64,000 nucleotides of DNA from Pseudomonas entomophila (GTDB lineage: Bacteria > Pseudomonadota > Gammaproteobacteria > Pseudomonadales > Pseudomonadaceae), in NCBI RefSeq assembly GCF_013523125.1, contig NZ_JAAMQJ010000001.1, positions 62,001 through 126,000 of the forward strand, in the 5' to 3' direction. The notes below the pieces were generated by a model. That model ran no database searches and was not told the DNA's origin. It saw only the letters and a program-made list of their open reading frames with translations. How positions within the stretch are numbered: the first letter of the stretch is position 1; each line of letters begins with the position of its first letter. Both the position numbers and the translations under genes were made by a program. Shown in pieces: positions 24,975 through 34,624 of this stretch.

Positions 24975-25999
24975 GGCTTTTTTGCCCAGGTCGGCACCTC
25001 GCGCCGCGGGCCACTGACCACAGGCCGAGGCGGCAATGCGCCCCAGGCGCCCTGCCCAGGCGAAGGATCGGTGTCAGGCCCACGCGGATCGCGCCCAGCG
25101 TCGCCCGGCGACGGTGGCGCCGAGGCCGTATCGGGTGCGGGCGGCGGCGCGGCGCGGCGTCGATGACGCAAGGCGAATTCCGCGACGGCCTCGATGTCCT
25201 CGACCTCGATGCGTGGCGCATCGCGCCAGGCAGCATGCGCCCGGGCCGCACGCAGCCAGACCAGGTCGCCCCGCAGACCATCGACCCCCGCCGCAAAGCA
25301 GCGCTCGGTGATGTCGGCGAGCGCGGTGTCGTCCAGCGCGATACCCTCGAGCCGCTGGCGAGCCGCCTGGCAACGGGCACGCAGTTCGGCCTGCGCCGCG
25401 GCCCACTCGACCAGAAAGCCGTGCGGGTCACTGTCGAAGGCCAGGCGTCGCCGAATGATCTGTTGCCGCTCCTCAGGCAGTGGCTGCGCCTCCAGGGCGA
25501 CGTTCAACCCGAAGCGGTCGAGCAGTTGCGGGCGCAATTCGCCCTCCTCCGGGTTCATGGTCCCAATCAGCACGAAACGCGCCGAATGGCGATGGGAGAG
25601 GCCATCGCGCTCCACCCGGTTGGTGCCACTGGCAGCGACGTCCAGCAGCAGGTCGACCAGGCCATCGGGCAGCAGGTTGACTTCGTCCACGTAAAGCACA
25701 CCGCCGTCGGCCTGGGCCAACACGCCGGGGGCGAAGCGCACCTTGCCCTCGCCCAGCGCCGCATCCAGGTCGAGCGTGCCGACCACGCGGTCTTCGCTGG
25801 CGCCCAGCGGCAGGGTCACGAACGGACCATCGCCGAGCAGGTCGGCCAGGCCGCGGGCCAAGGTGCTCTTGGCCATGCCCCGCGGACCCTCGATCAGCAC
25901 GCCGCCGATCTTCGGGTCGATGGCGGTCAGGCACAGCGCCAGCTTCAGCGTCTGCGCGCCGACCACCGCCGCCAAGGGAAACTGCACAGGTTCGGTCAT
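24971..25999 (-). CDS. ChlI-like AAA+ ATPase, chelatase subunit
   Basis: Ring-forming AAA+ ATPase of 342 residues, the motor subunit type of metal chelatases (ChlI/BchI). Walker A is [10 protein letters not shown] near residues 38-47, Walker [10 protein letters not shown] near 96-104, sensor 1 region [10 protein letters not shown] near 130, and the Arg-finger/lid region follows. After about residue 290 a Pro/Asp-rich low-complexity tail leads to the end. Together with CobN and the VWA subunit it should form an ATP-dependent cobaltochelatase acting on hydrogenobyrinate a,c-diamide, in place of CobS/CobT. It begins one base before the cobN stop and is tightly coupled. Confidence 0.9.
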   Translation of the reverse strand: MTEPVQFPLAAVVGAQTLKLALCLTAIDPKIGGVLIEGPRGMAKSTLARGLADLLGDGPFVTLPLGASEDRVVGTLDLDAALGEGKVRFAPGVLAQADGGVLYVDEVNLLPDGLVDLLLDVAASGTNRVERDGLSHRHSARFVLIGTMNPEEGELRPQLLDRFGLNVALEAQPLPEERQQIIRRRLAFDSDPHGFLVEWAAAQAELRARCQAARQRLEGIALDDTALADITERCFAAGVDGLRGDLVWLRAARAHAAWRDAPRIEVEDIEAVAEFALRHRRRAAPPPAPDTASAPPSPGDAGRDPRGPDTDPSPGQGAWGALPPRPVVSGPRREVPTWAKKP

Positions 26000-26000
26000 C

Positions 26001-29000
26001 TCAGGTCTCTTCCTCGCCGGCGATCAAGTGTTCTTCCAGCGCCTCACGGTAGGCGCCGGGCTCGGCCCAGAGGCCACGCTGCTGCGCCTCGATCAGCCGT
26101 TCGGTCATGTCGTGCAACGCCTGCGGATTGTGCTCGCGCAGGAATTCACGGGTCGCGGGGTCGAGCACGTAGGCGTCGGCCACCCCTTGGTAGTGGTGAT
26201 CGTCGATCAACCCAGTGGTGGCGTCGAAGGCGAACAGGTTGTCCACCGTGGCCGCCATTTCGAAGGCCCCCTTGTAGCCATGTCGCTTGACGCCGTCGAT
26301 CCACTTGGGGTTGAGCGCGCGAGCCCGGATCACGCGATTGAGCTCTTCCTTCAAGGTGCGCACACGCGGACGGTCGGCCTGGCTGTGGTCGCCGTGGTAG
26401 GCGCTGACGTCGCCCTCGCCCAGTGTTTGCGCCGCCGCCAGCATGCCGCCCTGGAACTGGTAGTAGTCGTTGGAGTCGAGCAGGTCGTGCTCATGGTTGT
26501 CCTGATTCTGCACCACGGCCTGCAGCTGGCCCAGACGCTGACTGAAGGACGCGCGCGCGGGCGTGCCGTCGTCGTGTGCACCGTAGGCGTAGCTGCCGTG
26601 GTTCAGGTAGACCTCGGCCAGGTCGGTGCGCTCGCTCCACAAACGCCCATCGATCGCGTTCTGCACGCCGGCCCCGTAGGCGCCGGGCTTGGCGCCGAAG
26701 ACCCGCCAGCCGGCCTGGCGCGTGGCCTGCTCGGTGTCCAGACCGGATGCCTGCAGCGCCTGGCGCTCGGCGCGGACCTTGGCCGCCAGCGGGTTGAGAT
26801 CGTCCGGTTCGTCCAGCGCCGCCACCGCCTGCACGGCCGCGTCGAACAGGCGAATCAGGCCACCGAAGGCGTCGCGGAAGAACCCCGAGACGCGCAGGGT
26901 GACGTCCACCCGCGGCCGGTCGAGCAGGCTCAGCGGCAGGATCTCGAAATCGTCGACGCGCTGGCTGCCGTTGGCCCATACCGGCCGCACCCCCATCAGG
27001 GCCATGGCCTGGGCGATGTCGTCGCCGCCGGTGCGCATGGTTGCCGTGCCCCAGACCGACAACCCCAGACGCCGCAGGTGATCGCCGTGGTCCTGCAGGT
27101 GACGCTCGAGGATCAGGTTGGCCGAGGCGAAGCCCAGGCGCCAGGCAGTGGTGGTCGGCAGGTTGCGCACGTCCACCGTGTAGAAGTTGCGGCCGGTCGG
27201 CAGCACGTCCAGGCGCCCACGACTGGGCGCACCGCTCGGGCCGGCGGGCACGAAGCGCCCGTCCAGGGCAGCCAGCAGACCGTCCATTTCCGCCGCGCCG
27301 CAGGCATCGAGCCGTGGCGCCGTCTCGCTCACCAGGGTGTCGAGCACTTCGCGAACGGGTTGCCAGGCCGGGGTGTCCGGAAGGTCGAGCGCGCCCGCCA
27401 AGGCCTGTTCGATCAGCCCCAGCGCCAGGCGCTCGAGCCGCTCGCGGGTGTCGCCACAGGTGCGCCAGGCGTCATCGCCCTGCGCCTGCAGCCAGGGGTC
27501 GCGAACACCCTCCCAGGGCTGGCCGAGGTCGCAGTCCAGCGGATCGAAGCCCGGCGCCAGGCAGGCGCCCAGCGTGCGCAGCAGGCTGGCGTTGCCGCCC
27601 TTGCCATCGCCCCGTGCCACCCGCAGCAGCGCCAGCAGCGTGTCGAGGCGCAGGCGGCCTTCAGGCGACTGGCCGAACACGTGCAGCCCGTCGCGGATTT
27701 GCGACTCCTTGAGGTCGCACAGGTAGGTGTCCAGGCGCGGCAGCCATACGTCGGCATCGTCCAACGCGCCTTCGATCTGCAATTCGCGGTCGATGTGGTT
27801 GGCCTTGACCAGCGCCAGGATGTCGCGCTGCAGCTCGCGGGCACGCCGTGGATCGAGCAGCTGTGCTTCGTAGTATTCGTCGGCCAGCTGCTCCAGTTCG
27901 CGCAACGGGCCATAGGTCTCGGCCCGGGTCAGCGGCGGCATCAGGTGGTCGATGATCACCGCCTGGGTTCGGCGTTTGGCCTGGGCACCCTCGCCCGGGT
28001 CGTTGACGATGAACGGGTAGATGTTCGGCAATGGACCGAGCAGCGCATCCGGCCAGCACTGCGCCGAGAGACCGACGCCCTTGCCGGGCAGCCACTCCAG
28101 GTTGCCGTGCTTGCCGACGTGGATGAGCGCATCGGCCCCGTAGGCATGCCGCAGCCAGAAGTAGAAGGCCAGGTAGCCATGGGGCGGCACCAGGTCCGGG
28201 TCGTGGTACACCGCACTGGGGTCGACCTGGTAGCCGCGGGCCGGCTGGATGCCGACGAAAGTCAGACCGAAACGCAGCCCGGCGACCATCAGTCGACCGT
28301 CGCGGTGCATCGGGTCCTGCTCGGGCGGGCCCCAGCGCTCCAGGACGGCACGCCGGTTGGCCTCGGGCAGCGCGGCGAACGCTCGGGCGTAGTCGTCCAA
28401 GGCCAGGCTCTGGGCGCACGGCCGCTGGTCGAGGTGCTCGAGGTCGTTGGTGACACCGCCGAGCAGGGCCTGGATCAAGGCCGTGCCACTGCCGGGCAGC
28501 CCGTCGACCGGGTAGCCCTGCTGCTGCAAGGCCTGGAGAATGTTGAGCGCCGCGCCTGGCGTGTCCAGGCCGACGCCGTTGCCGATGCGCCCGTCGCGGG
28601 TCGGGTAGTTGGCCAGGATCAGCGCCACGCGCTTCTGCGCAGTGGGCAGGCGCGCCAGTTCGACCCAACGGCGTGCCAGTTCGGCGACGAAATCCATGCG
28701 CTCGAGGTGCGCGCGGTAGCAGACCACGTCCGACTGGCTGCGCTCGCTGCGCCAGGCCAGGTCCTTGAAACTCACCGGACGGGTGATGATGCGCCCGTCC
28801 AGTTCCGGCAAGGCGATGTGCATGGCCAGGTCCCGCGCCCCGAGGCCCTGCTCGCTCGCCTCCCAGGCCGGCTGGTTGTCCTGGGCGCAGATCGCCTGCA
28901 GCACCGGGATGTCGCGGCGCAGCGGGCGCAGGCTCGGTCGCTCCGGGCTGGACAGGGCGAAGCCGGTGGTGTTGAGCACCACCTCGGCACCGGCCTCGTC

Positions 29001-29762
29001 CAACCAGGCTTCGACCTGGGTCAGGCAGGCCGGCTCCTTGAGGCTGGCCACGGCGATCGGCAGCGGGTTCAGGCCCACCGCCTGGAGGCGTTCGCAGAAG
29101 CGGTCGATGAAGGCGGTGTTGGCCGCCTGCAGGTGCGAGCGGTAGAACAGGATCGGCGCCACCGGCCAGTCGGGGTGCCAGTGGGCGAACCAGCTGTCCA
29201 GGCGCGTGCTGCCGTAGACGGGGTGATAGACCGTAGTGCGCGGCAGCGCTTCGGGCTCGACCCAGGCATCGTTGCGCCCGAGCCAGGTACTGGCCAGGCA
29301 CTTGAACAGGTTCAGGGCATTCTGCCGGCCGCCCTGGCGCAGGTAGTGCCAGAGCCGCTCGGCCTCGGCGCCGCGCACGTTGCCCAGGTCGGTCAGTTCA
29401 GGGTCCGGGCGATCGTCGCCCGGCACCAGGATCAGCGTCAGGCCGCGCCGCGACAGCTCGACCAGCTGCTCGACGCCGTAGCGCCAGTAGCCCACGCCAC
29501 CGTGCAGCGAGACCAGCACCACCTTGGCATGGCGCAAGACCTGGTCGATGTACAGGTCGACCGAGGCGTGGTTCTGCACCTGCATGGGGTTGGCCAGGCG
29601 CAGCGAGGGATAGTCGTCGGGCAACTGCTCGGCGGTATCGGCCAGCAGCGCCAGGTGCGAGTCGCCGCTGCACAGGATCACCAGCTCGGCCGGCGTCTGC
29701 CCGAGGTCGGCGATGCTGTCGTCCGGCACGAAGCCACCGGGTTGGGTCCTGAGCAGGTGCAT
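26001..29762 (-). CDS. cobN: cobaltochelatase subunit CobN
   Basis: Large catalytic subunit (1253 residues, normal for CobN) that binds hydrogenobyrinate a,c-diamide and inserts Co2+ in the aerobic cobalamin pathway. The CobN/magnesium-chelatase H-subunit fold is evident along the length, for example [18 protein letters not shown] near residue 80, [19 protein letters not shown] near 550, and the C-terminal [19 protein letters not shown]. It lies between cobW and chlI-like genes with gaps of 3 and 1 bases. This operon is behind a minus-strand cobalamin riboswitch, so it should be shut off when B12 is plentiful. No frameshift is seen despite the size. Confidence 0.97.
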   Translation of the reverse strand: MHLLRTQPGGFVPDDSIADLGQTPAELVILCSGDSHLALLADTAEQLPDDYPSLRLANPMQVQNHASVDLYIDQVLRHAKVVLVSLHGGVGYWRYGVEQLVELSRRGLTLILVPGDDRPDPELTDLGNVRGAEAERLWHYLRQGGRQNALNLFKCLASTWLGRNDAWVEPEALPRTTVYHPVYGSTRLDSWFAHWHPDWPVAPILFYRSHLQAANTAFIDRFCERLQAVGLNPLPIAVASLKEPACLTQVEAWLDEAGAEVVLNTTGFALSSPERPSLRPLRRDIPVLQAICAQDNQPAWEASEQGLGARDLAMHIALPELDGRIITRPVSFKDLAWRSERSQSDVVCYRAHLERMDFVAELARRWVELARLPTAQKRVALILANYPTRDGRIGNGVGLDTPGAALNILQALQQQGYPVDGLPGSGTALIQALLGGVTNDLEHLDQRPCAQSLALDDYARAFAALPEANRRAVLERWGPPEQDPMHRDGRLMVAGLRFGLTFVGIQPARGYQVDPSAVYHDPDLVPPHGYLAFYFWLRHAYGADALIHVGKHGNLEWLPGKGVGLSAQCWPDALLGPLPNIYPFIVNDPGEGAQAKRRTQAVIIDHLMPPLTRAETYGPLRELEQLADEYYEAQLLDPRRARELQRDILALVKANHIDRELQIEGALDDADVWLPRLDTYLCDLKESQIRDGLHVFGQSPEGRLRLDTLLALLRVARGDGKGGNASLLRTLGACLAPGFDPLDCDLGQPWEGVRDPWLQAQGDDAWRTCGDTRERLERLALGLIEQALAGALDLPDTPAWQPVREVLDTLVSETAPRLDACGAAEMDGLLAALDGRFVPAGPSGAPSRGRLDVLPTGRNFYTVDVRNLPTTTAWRLGFASANLILERHLQDHGDHLRRLGLSVWGTATMRTGGDDIAQAMALMGVRPVWANGSQRVDDFEILPLSLLDRPRVDVTLRVSGFFRDAFGGLIRLFDAAVQAVAALDEPDDLNPLAAKVRAERQALQASGLDTEQATRQAGWRVFGAKPGAYGAGVQNAIDGRLWSERTDLAEVYLNHGSYAYGAHDDGTPARASFSQRLGQLQAVVQNQDNHEHDLLDSNDYYQFQGGMLAAAQTLGEGDVSAYHGDHSQADRPRVRTLKEELNRVIRARALNPKWIDGVKRHGYKGAFEMAATVDNLFAFDATTGLIDDHHYQGVADAYVLDPATREFLREHNPQALHDMTERLIEAQQRGLWAEPGAYREALEEHLIAGEEET

Positions 29763-29765
29763 GGG

Positions 29766-30833
29766 TCAGGCGCCCAGGGCCTGGCGCAGGCGCGTCTCGA
29801 GCAGCGCCGCGTCGAGGTCCTGGCCGATCAGCACCAGGCGCGTGAGGCGCGGCTCGTCGGCCCGCCAGGCGCGGTCGAAGTGCTTGTCGAAACGCGTGCC
29901 GACGCCCTGGATCAGCAGGCGCATCGGCTTGCCCGCAATGGCCGCGAAGCCCTTGGCACGCAGGATGCCGAACTCGACCACCAAGGTGGTGAGGGCGTCG
30001 AGCAGGCGCTGCTCGTCCGCTTCGGGCAAGTCGATGGAGATCGAGTCGAAGGCGTCGTGGTCGTGGTCGTCCTCGCTTTCGCCGTCGTGATGGCTGTCGT
30101 GGTGCGTGCGGCGCCCGTCGATGTGCACTTCGGACTCGGCGCCCAGGCCCAGCAACACCTCCAGCGGCAGGCGACCACGGCTGGCTTCGATCACCTTGAC
30201 CGCCGGCGGCAGCTCGTCCATCACCTCGGCGCGGACCTTGGCCAGGTCGTCGGCCGCGATCAGGTCGGCCTTGTTCAGCACCACCAGGTCGGCACTGGCC
30301 AGCTGGTCGGCGAACAGTTCGTGCAGCGGCGACTCATGGTCCAGGTTCGGGTCGAGCTTGCGCTGGGCATCCACCTGGTCTGGGTAGGCAGCAAAGGTGC
30401 CGGCGGCCACGGCCGGGCTGTCGACCACGGTGATCACCGCATCGACCGTACAGGCGTTGCGGATTTCCGGCCATTGGAAGGCCTGCACCAGCGGCTTGGG
30501 CAAGGCCAGGCCACTGGTTTCGATGAGGATGTGGTCCAGGTCGCCGCGTCGGGCTACCAGCTCGCGCATCACCGGGAAGAACTCTTCCTGTACCGTGCAG
30601 CACAGGCAGCCATTGGCCAGCTCGAAGACCCGCCCCATGGCCTCCTCTTCGGTGCAGCCGATGCTGCACTGTTTGAGGATCTCGCCGTCGATGCCCAGCT
30701 CGCCGAACTCATTGACGATGACCGCGATGCGGCGGCCCTGGGCGTTGTCCAGCATGTGCCGCAGCAGGGTGGTCTTGCCCGAGCCGAGAAAGCCGGTGAC
30801 GATGGTGACGGGGAGCTTGGCCAGTGTTTTCAT
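29766..30833 (-). CDS. cobW: cobalamin biosynthesis GTPase CobW
   Basis: COG0523-family metallochaperone GTPase of 355 residues thought to supply Co2+ to the chelatase. The P-loop GFLGSGKTT is at residues 14-22, the metal-binding C-x-C-C motif (GCLCCT) near residue 75, and the base-recognition NKAD near 186. A His/Asp-rich insert (HHDSHHDGESEDDHDHD) lies between the GTPase and the C-terminal domain, consistent with metal handling. It is the first gene after the minus-strand riboswitch and stands just ahead of cobN, the conserved order for this B12 branch. Confidence 0.96.
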   Translation of the reverse strand: MKTLAKLPVTIVTGFLGSGKTTLLRHMLDNAQGRRIAVIVNEFGELGIDGEILKQCSIGCTEEEAMGRVFELANGCLCCTVQEEFFPVMRELVARRGDLDHILIETSGLALPKPLVQAFQWPEIRNACTVDAVITVVDSPAVAAGTFAAYPDQVDAQRKLDPNLDHESPLHELFADQLASADLVVLNKADLIAADDLAKVRAEVMDELPPAVKVIEASRGRLPLEVLLGLGAESEVHIDGRRTHHDSHHDGESEDDHDHDAFDSISIDLPEADEQRLLDALTTLVVEFGILRAKGFAAIAGKPMRLLIQGVGTRFDKHFDRAWRADEPRLTRLVLIGQDLDAALLETRLRQALGA

Positions 30834-30924
30834 GTCGATGCCCTTGGCAGGATGGCGGGCATGCGGGACGACAGCACGGGCCTCTGGCCAGGCTGGCTCG
30901 CCACCGGGACACCCCGCCCGGTTG

Positions 30925-31110
30925 AAGTCGCAAACGTCTCGAGGCAGGTCTCCTGGCTTGCACCCTGCCAGCCCGAAGCTGACCGGACGACGCCTTCCCG
31001 CGTCGCGCGCAGTGGCCCTGTCGTCCTGGGGGTGTCTACAGTTGCGGGGGCAGCCGCGGCCTCGAACCGCGTTCCCGTCTTAGCCCCGACCGGCCATGCG
31101 CCGTGTGCAG
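30925..31110 (-). promoter_or_regulatory. cobalamin riboswitch controlling cobW-cobN-chlI-chlD
   Basis: On the minus strand the conserved core elements appear in order: TAAGACGGGAACGCGGT (about 31075 downward), GCTGCCCCCGCAACTGTAG at 31054-31036, and the B12 box AAGCCAGGAGACCTGCC at 30959-30943. About 90-110 bases then separate it from the cobW start. Ligand binding (adenosylcobalamin) is expected to repress the operon. Confidence 0.92.
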
Positions 31111-31287
31111 CGTCGAACGGCCCAGGCCTGGAACGACGGGATGCAGACCGATGGCGAAGCGGCGGTCGAGGAACCTCGAACCGGCAAGGCTACGCAGTGG
31201 CTGGCAAGCGGTCAACCGCCACCGCGCCGCGTACCGACGCCTTGGGCGGCATTGACGCTCCTGAGCGCGCATGCTTTCCTACGCGTC

Positions 31288-31500
31288 TGCGTAAGGTGCC
31301 CCACTCGGGGTGAAACGGGAAACCGGTGCGTCGCAGGCTCCTCGAGGGCCACGACAAGGCCGGTGCTGCCCCCGCAACGGTATGCGAGCCATGCGTCATC
31401 GTGCCACTGGGCCAGTCCGGCCTGGGAAGGCGACGTGTGCCAGGAGAGCCCAGCTCTCGCTCGTCAGCCCGGAGACCGGCCTTTCGCCTGATCAACACCC
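31288..31500 (+). promoter_or_regulatory. cobalamin riboswitch controlling cbtB-cbtA-cobE-cobM
   Basis: On the plus strand: a GGTGCC start near 31295, GAAACGGGAAACCGGTG near 31312, the core GCTGCCCCCGCAACGG at 31365-31380, and the B12 box AGCCCGGAGACCGGCC at 31466-31481. The GC-rich hairpin region ACCCCGCGGTGGGCGGG follows. About 145 bases separate it from cbtB. The 31111-31287 gap between the two riboswitches must contain both divergent promoters; no strong box pair was recognised there. Confidence 0.92.
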
Positions 31501-31645
31501 CGCGGTGGGCGGGCGCTGTCGCATGATCCCGAAGTCGTCCCGAGCCTGACCGTGGGTGCCTGCTGGCGCTTGCTCACTGGCTGAGGGCTCGACGGGTCCC
31601 TCGCGCGTGCCTGATCACCCTCACCTGCAGCAGAGGAACGCGCTC

Positions 31646-31831
31646 ATGGCTTCGACGCTCACCCCTTCCCGCCTGGCACAGCCTGCCAGCCTCACCCAGC
31701 GCCTGGTCATCGCCACCGGCGCCGGCCTGCTCGGCCTGGCACTGGTCTGGTTCGCCGGCTTCTCGCACATCGACGCAGTGCACAACGCCGCCCATGACAC
31801 GCGCCACAGCGCAGCCTTCCCTTGCCACTGA
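31646..31831 (+). CDS. cbtB: cobalt transporter subunit CbtB
   Basis: Small membrane protein of 61 residues. One hydrophobic helix spans about residues 22-40 (VIATGAGLLGLALVWFAGF), followed by a His-rich tail (HIDAVHNAAHDTRHSAAFPCH) that gives the expected CbtB metal-binding end. GAGGAA lies nine bases before the ATG. It is the first gene after the plus-strand cobalamin riboswitch and precedes CbtA, the larger partner, with a ten-base gap. Known family members are predicted cobalt importers of B12-making bacteria. Confidence 0.9.
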   Translation: MASTLTPSRLAQPASLTQRLVIATGAGLLGLALVWFAGFSHIDAVHNAAHDTRHSAAFPCH

Positions 31832-31841
31832 GGCCTCCCGC

Positions 31842-32522
31842 ATGATCACGCGAATCGCCCGCACGGCCGCCTTCAGCGGCCTGCTCGCCGCCCTGCTGCT
31901 GACGGCCCTGCAAAGCCTGATGGTCACGCCCTTGATCCTTGAGGCCGAAACCTACGAGCATGCCGAACCCCACGTGCACACCGCCGAAAGCGCCACGCCT
32001 GCACACGTGCATGACGAGCAGGCCTGGTCACCTGAGGATGGCTGGCAGCGCGTACTGTCGACCACTGGCGGCAACCTGGTGGTCGCCGTCGGCTTTGCGC
32101 TGCTGCTGGCCGGCCTCTACAGCCTGCGTGAGCCCACCCGGATCGGCACCGGGCTGGCCTGGGGCCTGGCCGGCTTCGCGGTGTTCTGCCTGGCGCCCAC
32201 CTTGGGCTTGCCGCCCGAGCTGCCGGGCACCGCCGCCGCCGACCTGGGCCAGCGCCAGACCTGGTGGATCGGCACCGCCGCGGCGACCGCCGTGGGGCTG
32301 GCGCTGCTGGTGTTCACCCGCCACTGGCTGCTCAAGCTGGTCGCGCTCGCAGTGCTGGTGCTGCCCCACGTCATCGGTGCGCCACAGCCGGTGGTGCACG
32401 AGAGCCTGGCGCCCGCAGCGCTGGCGCAGCAGTTCACGTGGGCGTCCTGGGCCACCAATGCGCTGTTCTGGACGGCCCTCGGGCTGGTCAGCGCCTGGCT
32501 GTATCGGGGCCGTCGGGCCTGA
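31842..32522 (+). CDS. cbtA: cobalt transporter subunit CbtA
   Basis: Inner-membrane protein of 226 residues with about five hydrophobic helices. After the first helix comes a His-rich periplasmic loop (YEHAEPHVHTAESATPAHVH, residues about 38-57), a typical metal-capture segment of CbtA. The C-terminal half carries helices and FTRHWLLKLVALAVLVLPHVIG in shortened form. The start is the ATG preceded by a CCTCCCG-spaced gap after cbtB; an in-frame ATG 48 bases earlier overlaps cbtB. The stop overlaps the cobE start by one base (TGATG). Confidence 0.9.
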   Translation: MITRIARTAAFSGLLAALLLTALQSLMVTPLILEAETYEHAEPHVHTAESATPAHVHDEQAWSPEDGWQRVLSTTGGNLVVAVGFALLLAGLYSLREPTRIGTGLAWGLAGFAVFCLAPTLGLPPELPGTAAADLGQRQTWWIGTAAATAVGLALLVFTRHWLLKLVALAVLVLPHVIGAPQPVVHESLAPAALAQQFTWASWATNALFWTALGLVSAWLYRGRRA

Positions 32523-32944
32523 TGACGCCCGGCGGCTCGATCCCCGACCTGTTCGTCGGCTTCGGCTGCCGACGGGGCTGCCCGGTCGAGGAGCTGGCGA
32601 GCCTGCTGACACAGACGCTGCAGGCCCGAGGCTGGTCGATGGCGCGGCTGGCGGGGCTCGCCAGCGTCACCCTCAAGGCCGACGAGCCAGGCCTGCAGGC
32701 CCTCGCCGAGCGGCTCGCCCTGCCCCTGCACGCGTTCGATCCCCACGCGCTGCACGCCTTCGATTCCCAGCTCACGCACCGGTCGCCCGCCGCTTGGCGC
32801 GCCACCGGTTGCTGGGGCGTCGCCGAAGGCGCGGCGCTGGCCCTGGCCTCCCACCGTGCCGGCGCCGCCCGGTTGATCGTGCCTCGAGCGGCCAGCGCCC
32901 AGGCCACCTTGGCCATGGCGTGCCACCCCAGCTTTACGGGATAA
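32522..32944 (+). CDS. cobE: cobalamin biosynthesis protein CobE
   Basis: Protein of 140 residues matching the C-terminal domain of CbiG, known in the aerobic pathway as CobE. The opening FVGFGCRRGCPVEEL is diagnostic, as is the TLKADEPGLQALAERLALPL stretch in shortened form, and GCWGVAEGAALALA near the end. The exact biochemical role of free-standing CobE is not settled. It shares one base with cbtA's stop codon and leads into cobM after 26 bases, consistent with one riboswitch-controlled operon. Confidence 0.9.
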   Translation: MTPGGSIPDLFVGFGCRRGCPVEELASLLTQTLQARGWSMARLAGLASVTLKADEPGLQALAERLALPLHAFDPHALHAFDSQLTHRSPAAWRATGCWGVAEGAALALASHRAGAARLIVPRAASAQATLAMACHPSFTG

Positions 32945-32970
32945 TCGGCGTTTTTCGCAAGGATCCCTCC

Positions 32971-33717
32971 ATGACCGTGTACTTCATTGGCGCCGGCCCA
33001 GGCGACCCCGAGCTGATCACGGTCAAGGGCCAGCGCCTCATCCGCCAGTGCCCGGTGATCATCTACGCCGGTTCGCTAGTGCCTCCCGGCGTACTCGACG
33101 GCCACCGTGCCACCCAGGTGATCAACAGCGCCGAGCTGCACCTCACACAGATCATCGATGCCATCGCGGACGCTCACGCCCGCGGCCTGGACGTGGCCCG
33201 GGTGCACAGCGGCGACCCCAGCCTGTACGGCGCCATCGGCGAGCAGATCCGCCACCTGCGCGCCTTGGGCATCGACTACCAGATCATCCCCGGCGTGACC
33301 GCCACCGCTGCCAGCGCTGCGCTGCTGGGCTGCGAACTGACCCTGCCGGACATTGCCCAGACGGTCATCCTCACCCGCTACGGCGACACTTCGCCCATGC
33401 CCGAGGGCGAGGCCCTGGCCGACCTGGCCCGGCACCGCAGCACCCTGGCCATCCATCTGGGCGTGCGCAACCTGCCGCGCATCGTCGACGAGCTGCTACC
33501 CGCCTACGGTGCCGACTGCCCAGTGGCCGTGGTACACCGCGCCACCTGGCCCGACCAGGACTGGGTACGCGGGACGTTGGCCGACATCGTGGCGCAGGTC
33601 GACGCCAAGGGCTTCCGACGTACGGCGTTGATCCTGGTAGGCCACGTACTGGGCGATGCACCGTTCGCCGAGTCGGCACTGTACCGGGCTGGGCATGCGC
33701 ACCTCTACAGGTCTTGA
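32971..33717 (+). CDS. cobM: precorrin-4 C11-methyltransferase CobM
   Basis: S-adenosylmethionine-dependent methyltransferase (248 residues, family-typical) converting precorrin-4 to precorrin-5 in the corrin ring pathway. The N-terminal GAGPGDPELITVKG (residues 7-20) is the tetrapyrrole-methylase signature; VARVHSGDPSLYGAIGEQ near 79 and YQIIPGVTATAASAA near 101 are the second and third motifs. AAGGATC lies eight to nine bases before the ATG. It is the last gene recognised in this operon; no further corrin genes follow, so the remaining pathway is outside the window. Confidence 0.96.
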   Translation: MTVYFIGAGPGDPELITVKGQRLIRQCPVIIYAGSLVPPGVLDGHRATQVINSAELHLTQIIDAIADAHARGLDVARVHSGDPSLYGAIGEQIRHLRALGIDYQIIPGVTATAASAALLGCELTLPDIAQTVILTRYGDTSPMPEGEALADLARHRSTLAIHLGVRNLPRIVDELLPAYGADCPVAVVHRATWPDQDWVRGTLADIVAQVDAKGFRRTALILVGHVLGDAPFAESALYRAGHAHLYRS

Positions 33718-33842
33718 CCCTTTGGTCCAGACCGGCTGCCCTGCCTTCCCACGCGCGCCGAACACGTCCCTTTGGTTGCGACCCGTGCGCGACGCTCGTG
33801 GCGTTGGACTCTCCTGCGCCAAACGCCCACGACCGATCCGCG

Positions 33843-33891
33843 TGTAGGAATTTTCTACAAGTCTGTCTGCTTTTTTCAACAGCCCTATACT
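33843..33891 (+). promoter_or_regulatory. candidate activator site and -10 box before EvgA-like gene
   Basis: TGTAGGAATTTTCTACA (33843-33859) is a 17-base imperfect palindrome (14 of 17 positions symmetric). A good -10 box TATACT lies at 33886-33891 with no recognisable -35, as in activator-dependent promoters; the palindrome would sit around -40 to -55. Its half-site TGTAGGAA resembles sites bound by EvgA. Downstream leader is about 110 bases. Confidence 0.45.
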
Positions 33892-34006
33892 GCCTATTAC
33901 GGATACCTGGGACTTCGACGTATCGTGCCGCCCGCCGTCAGCTCTTGCTGACAGAATGATTCCTATAACTGACGGGAATCAGATTAATTTCCGACAGGAG
34001 TTTCTG

Positions 34007-34621
34007 ATGACAACGGTATTGGTGGTGGACGACCACCCCACGGTACGCCTGGCTTTGCGCATGCTGCTCGAACGTGAGCGGTTCATCGTAGTGGGTGAAG
34101 CGGAGAACGGCGCCGATGCCGTGCAGATGGCGCGACGCCTGGCCCCGGACGTGGTGATTCTCGACATCGGCCTGCCGGGCCTGGATGGCATGGAAGTGAT
34201 CAAGCGTCTGAAACTGTTCGAGGTGCCGCCGCGCATCATGGTGCTGAGCGGTCAGCCGGCCGACCTCTTCGTACGCCGCTGCCTGGATGCCGGCATCGCC
34301 GCGTTCGTCAACAAGAACGAAGACCTCGACTCGGTGATCTTCGCGCTCAAGGCCATGGTCAAGGGGTACTCGACCTTCCCGCAACTCTCGGTCAACAGCC
34401 ATACGCTGGAAAGCGAGACCGTGCGCCTGGGCTATCTGTCCAACCGCGAAATGGAAGTCCTTCGGCGTCTGTCGCGCGGCGAGAACAACAAAAGCATCGG
34501 CGTGAGCATGAACCTGAGTGCCAAGACCATCAGTACCTACCGTGGCCGCATCATGGAAAAGCTCAAGACCGAATCGCTGGTGGAAATGGTCGATCTGGCC
34601 AAGCGCAACCAGGTCACCTGA
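34007..34621 (+). CDS. NarL/FixJ-type response regulator, EvgA/BvgA-like
   Basis: Response regulator of 204 residues: receiver domain (residues about 1-120) with acidic DDH pocket at 8-10 and phospho-acceptor Asp53 (ILDIGLPGLDG), conserved Lys in FVNKNED, and a LuxR-type C-terminal helix-turn-helix (LSNREMEVLRRLSRGENNKS in shortened form, then SAKTISTYRGRIMEKL). ACAGGAG lies before the ATG at 34007; the frame is open further upstream without family similarity. It precedes an unorthodox sensor kinase by three bases, the BvgA-BvgS/EvgA-EvgS arrangement, and is that kinase's expected phosphorylation target. Confidence 0.93.
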   Translation: MTTVLVVDDHPTVRLALRMLLERERFIVVGEAENGADAVQMARRLAPDVVILDIGLPGLDGMEVIKRLKLFEVPPRIMVLSGQPADLFVRRCLDAGIAAFVNKNEDLDSVIFALKAMVKGYSTFPQLSVNSHTLESETVRLGYLSNREMEVLRRLSRGENNKSIGVSMNLSAKTISTYRGRIMEKLKTESLVEMVDLAKRNQVT

Positions 34622-34624
34622 ATC

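Noticed and set aside
25743..31313. Open frame of 1856 codons on the plus strand opposite chlI, cobN and cobW
   Set aside because: It is the antisense of strongly supported B12 genes; long antisense frames are expected in G/C-ending codon use, and its residues (Gln, Arg, Val, Ala runs) show no domain.
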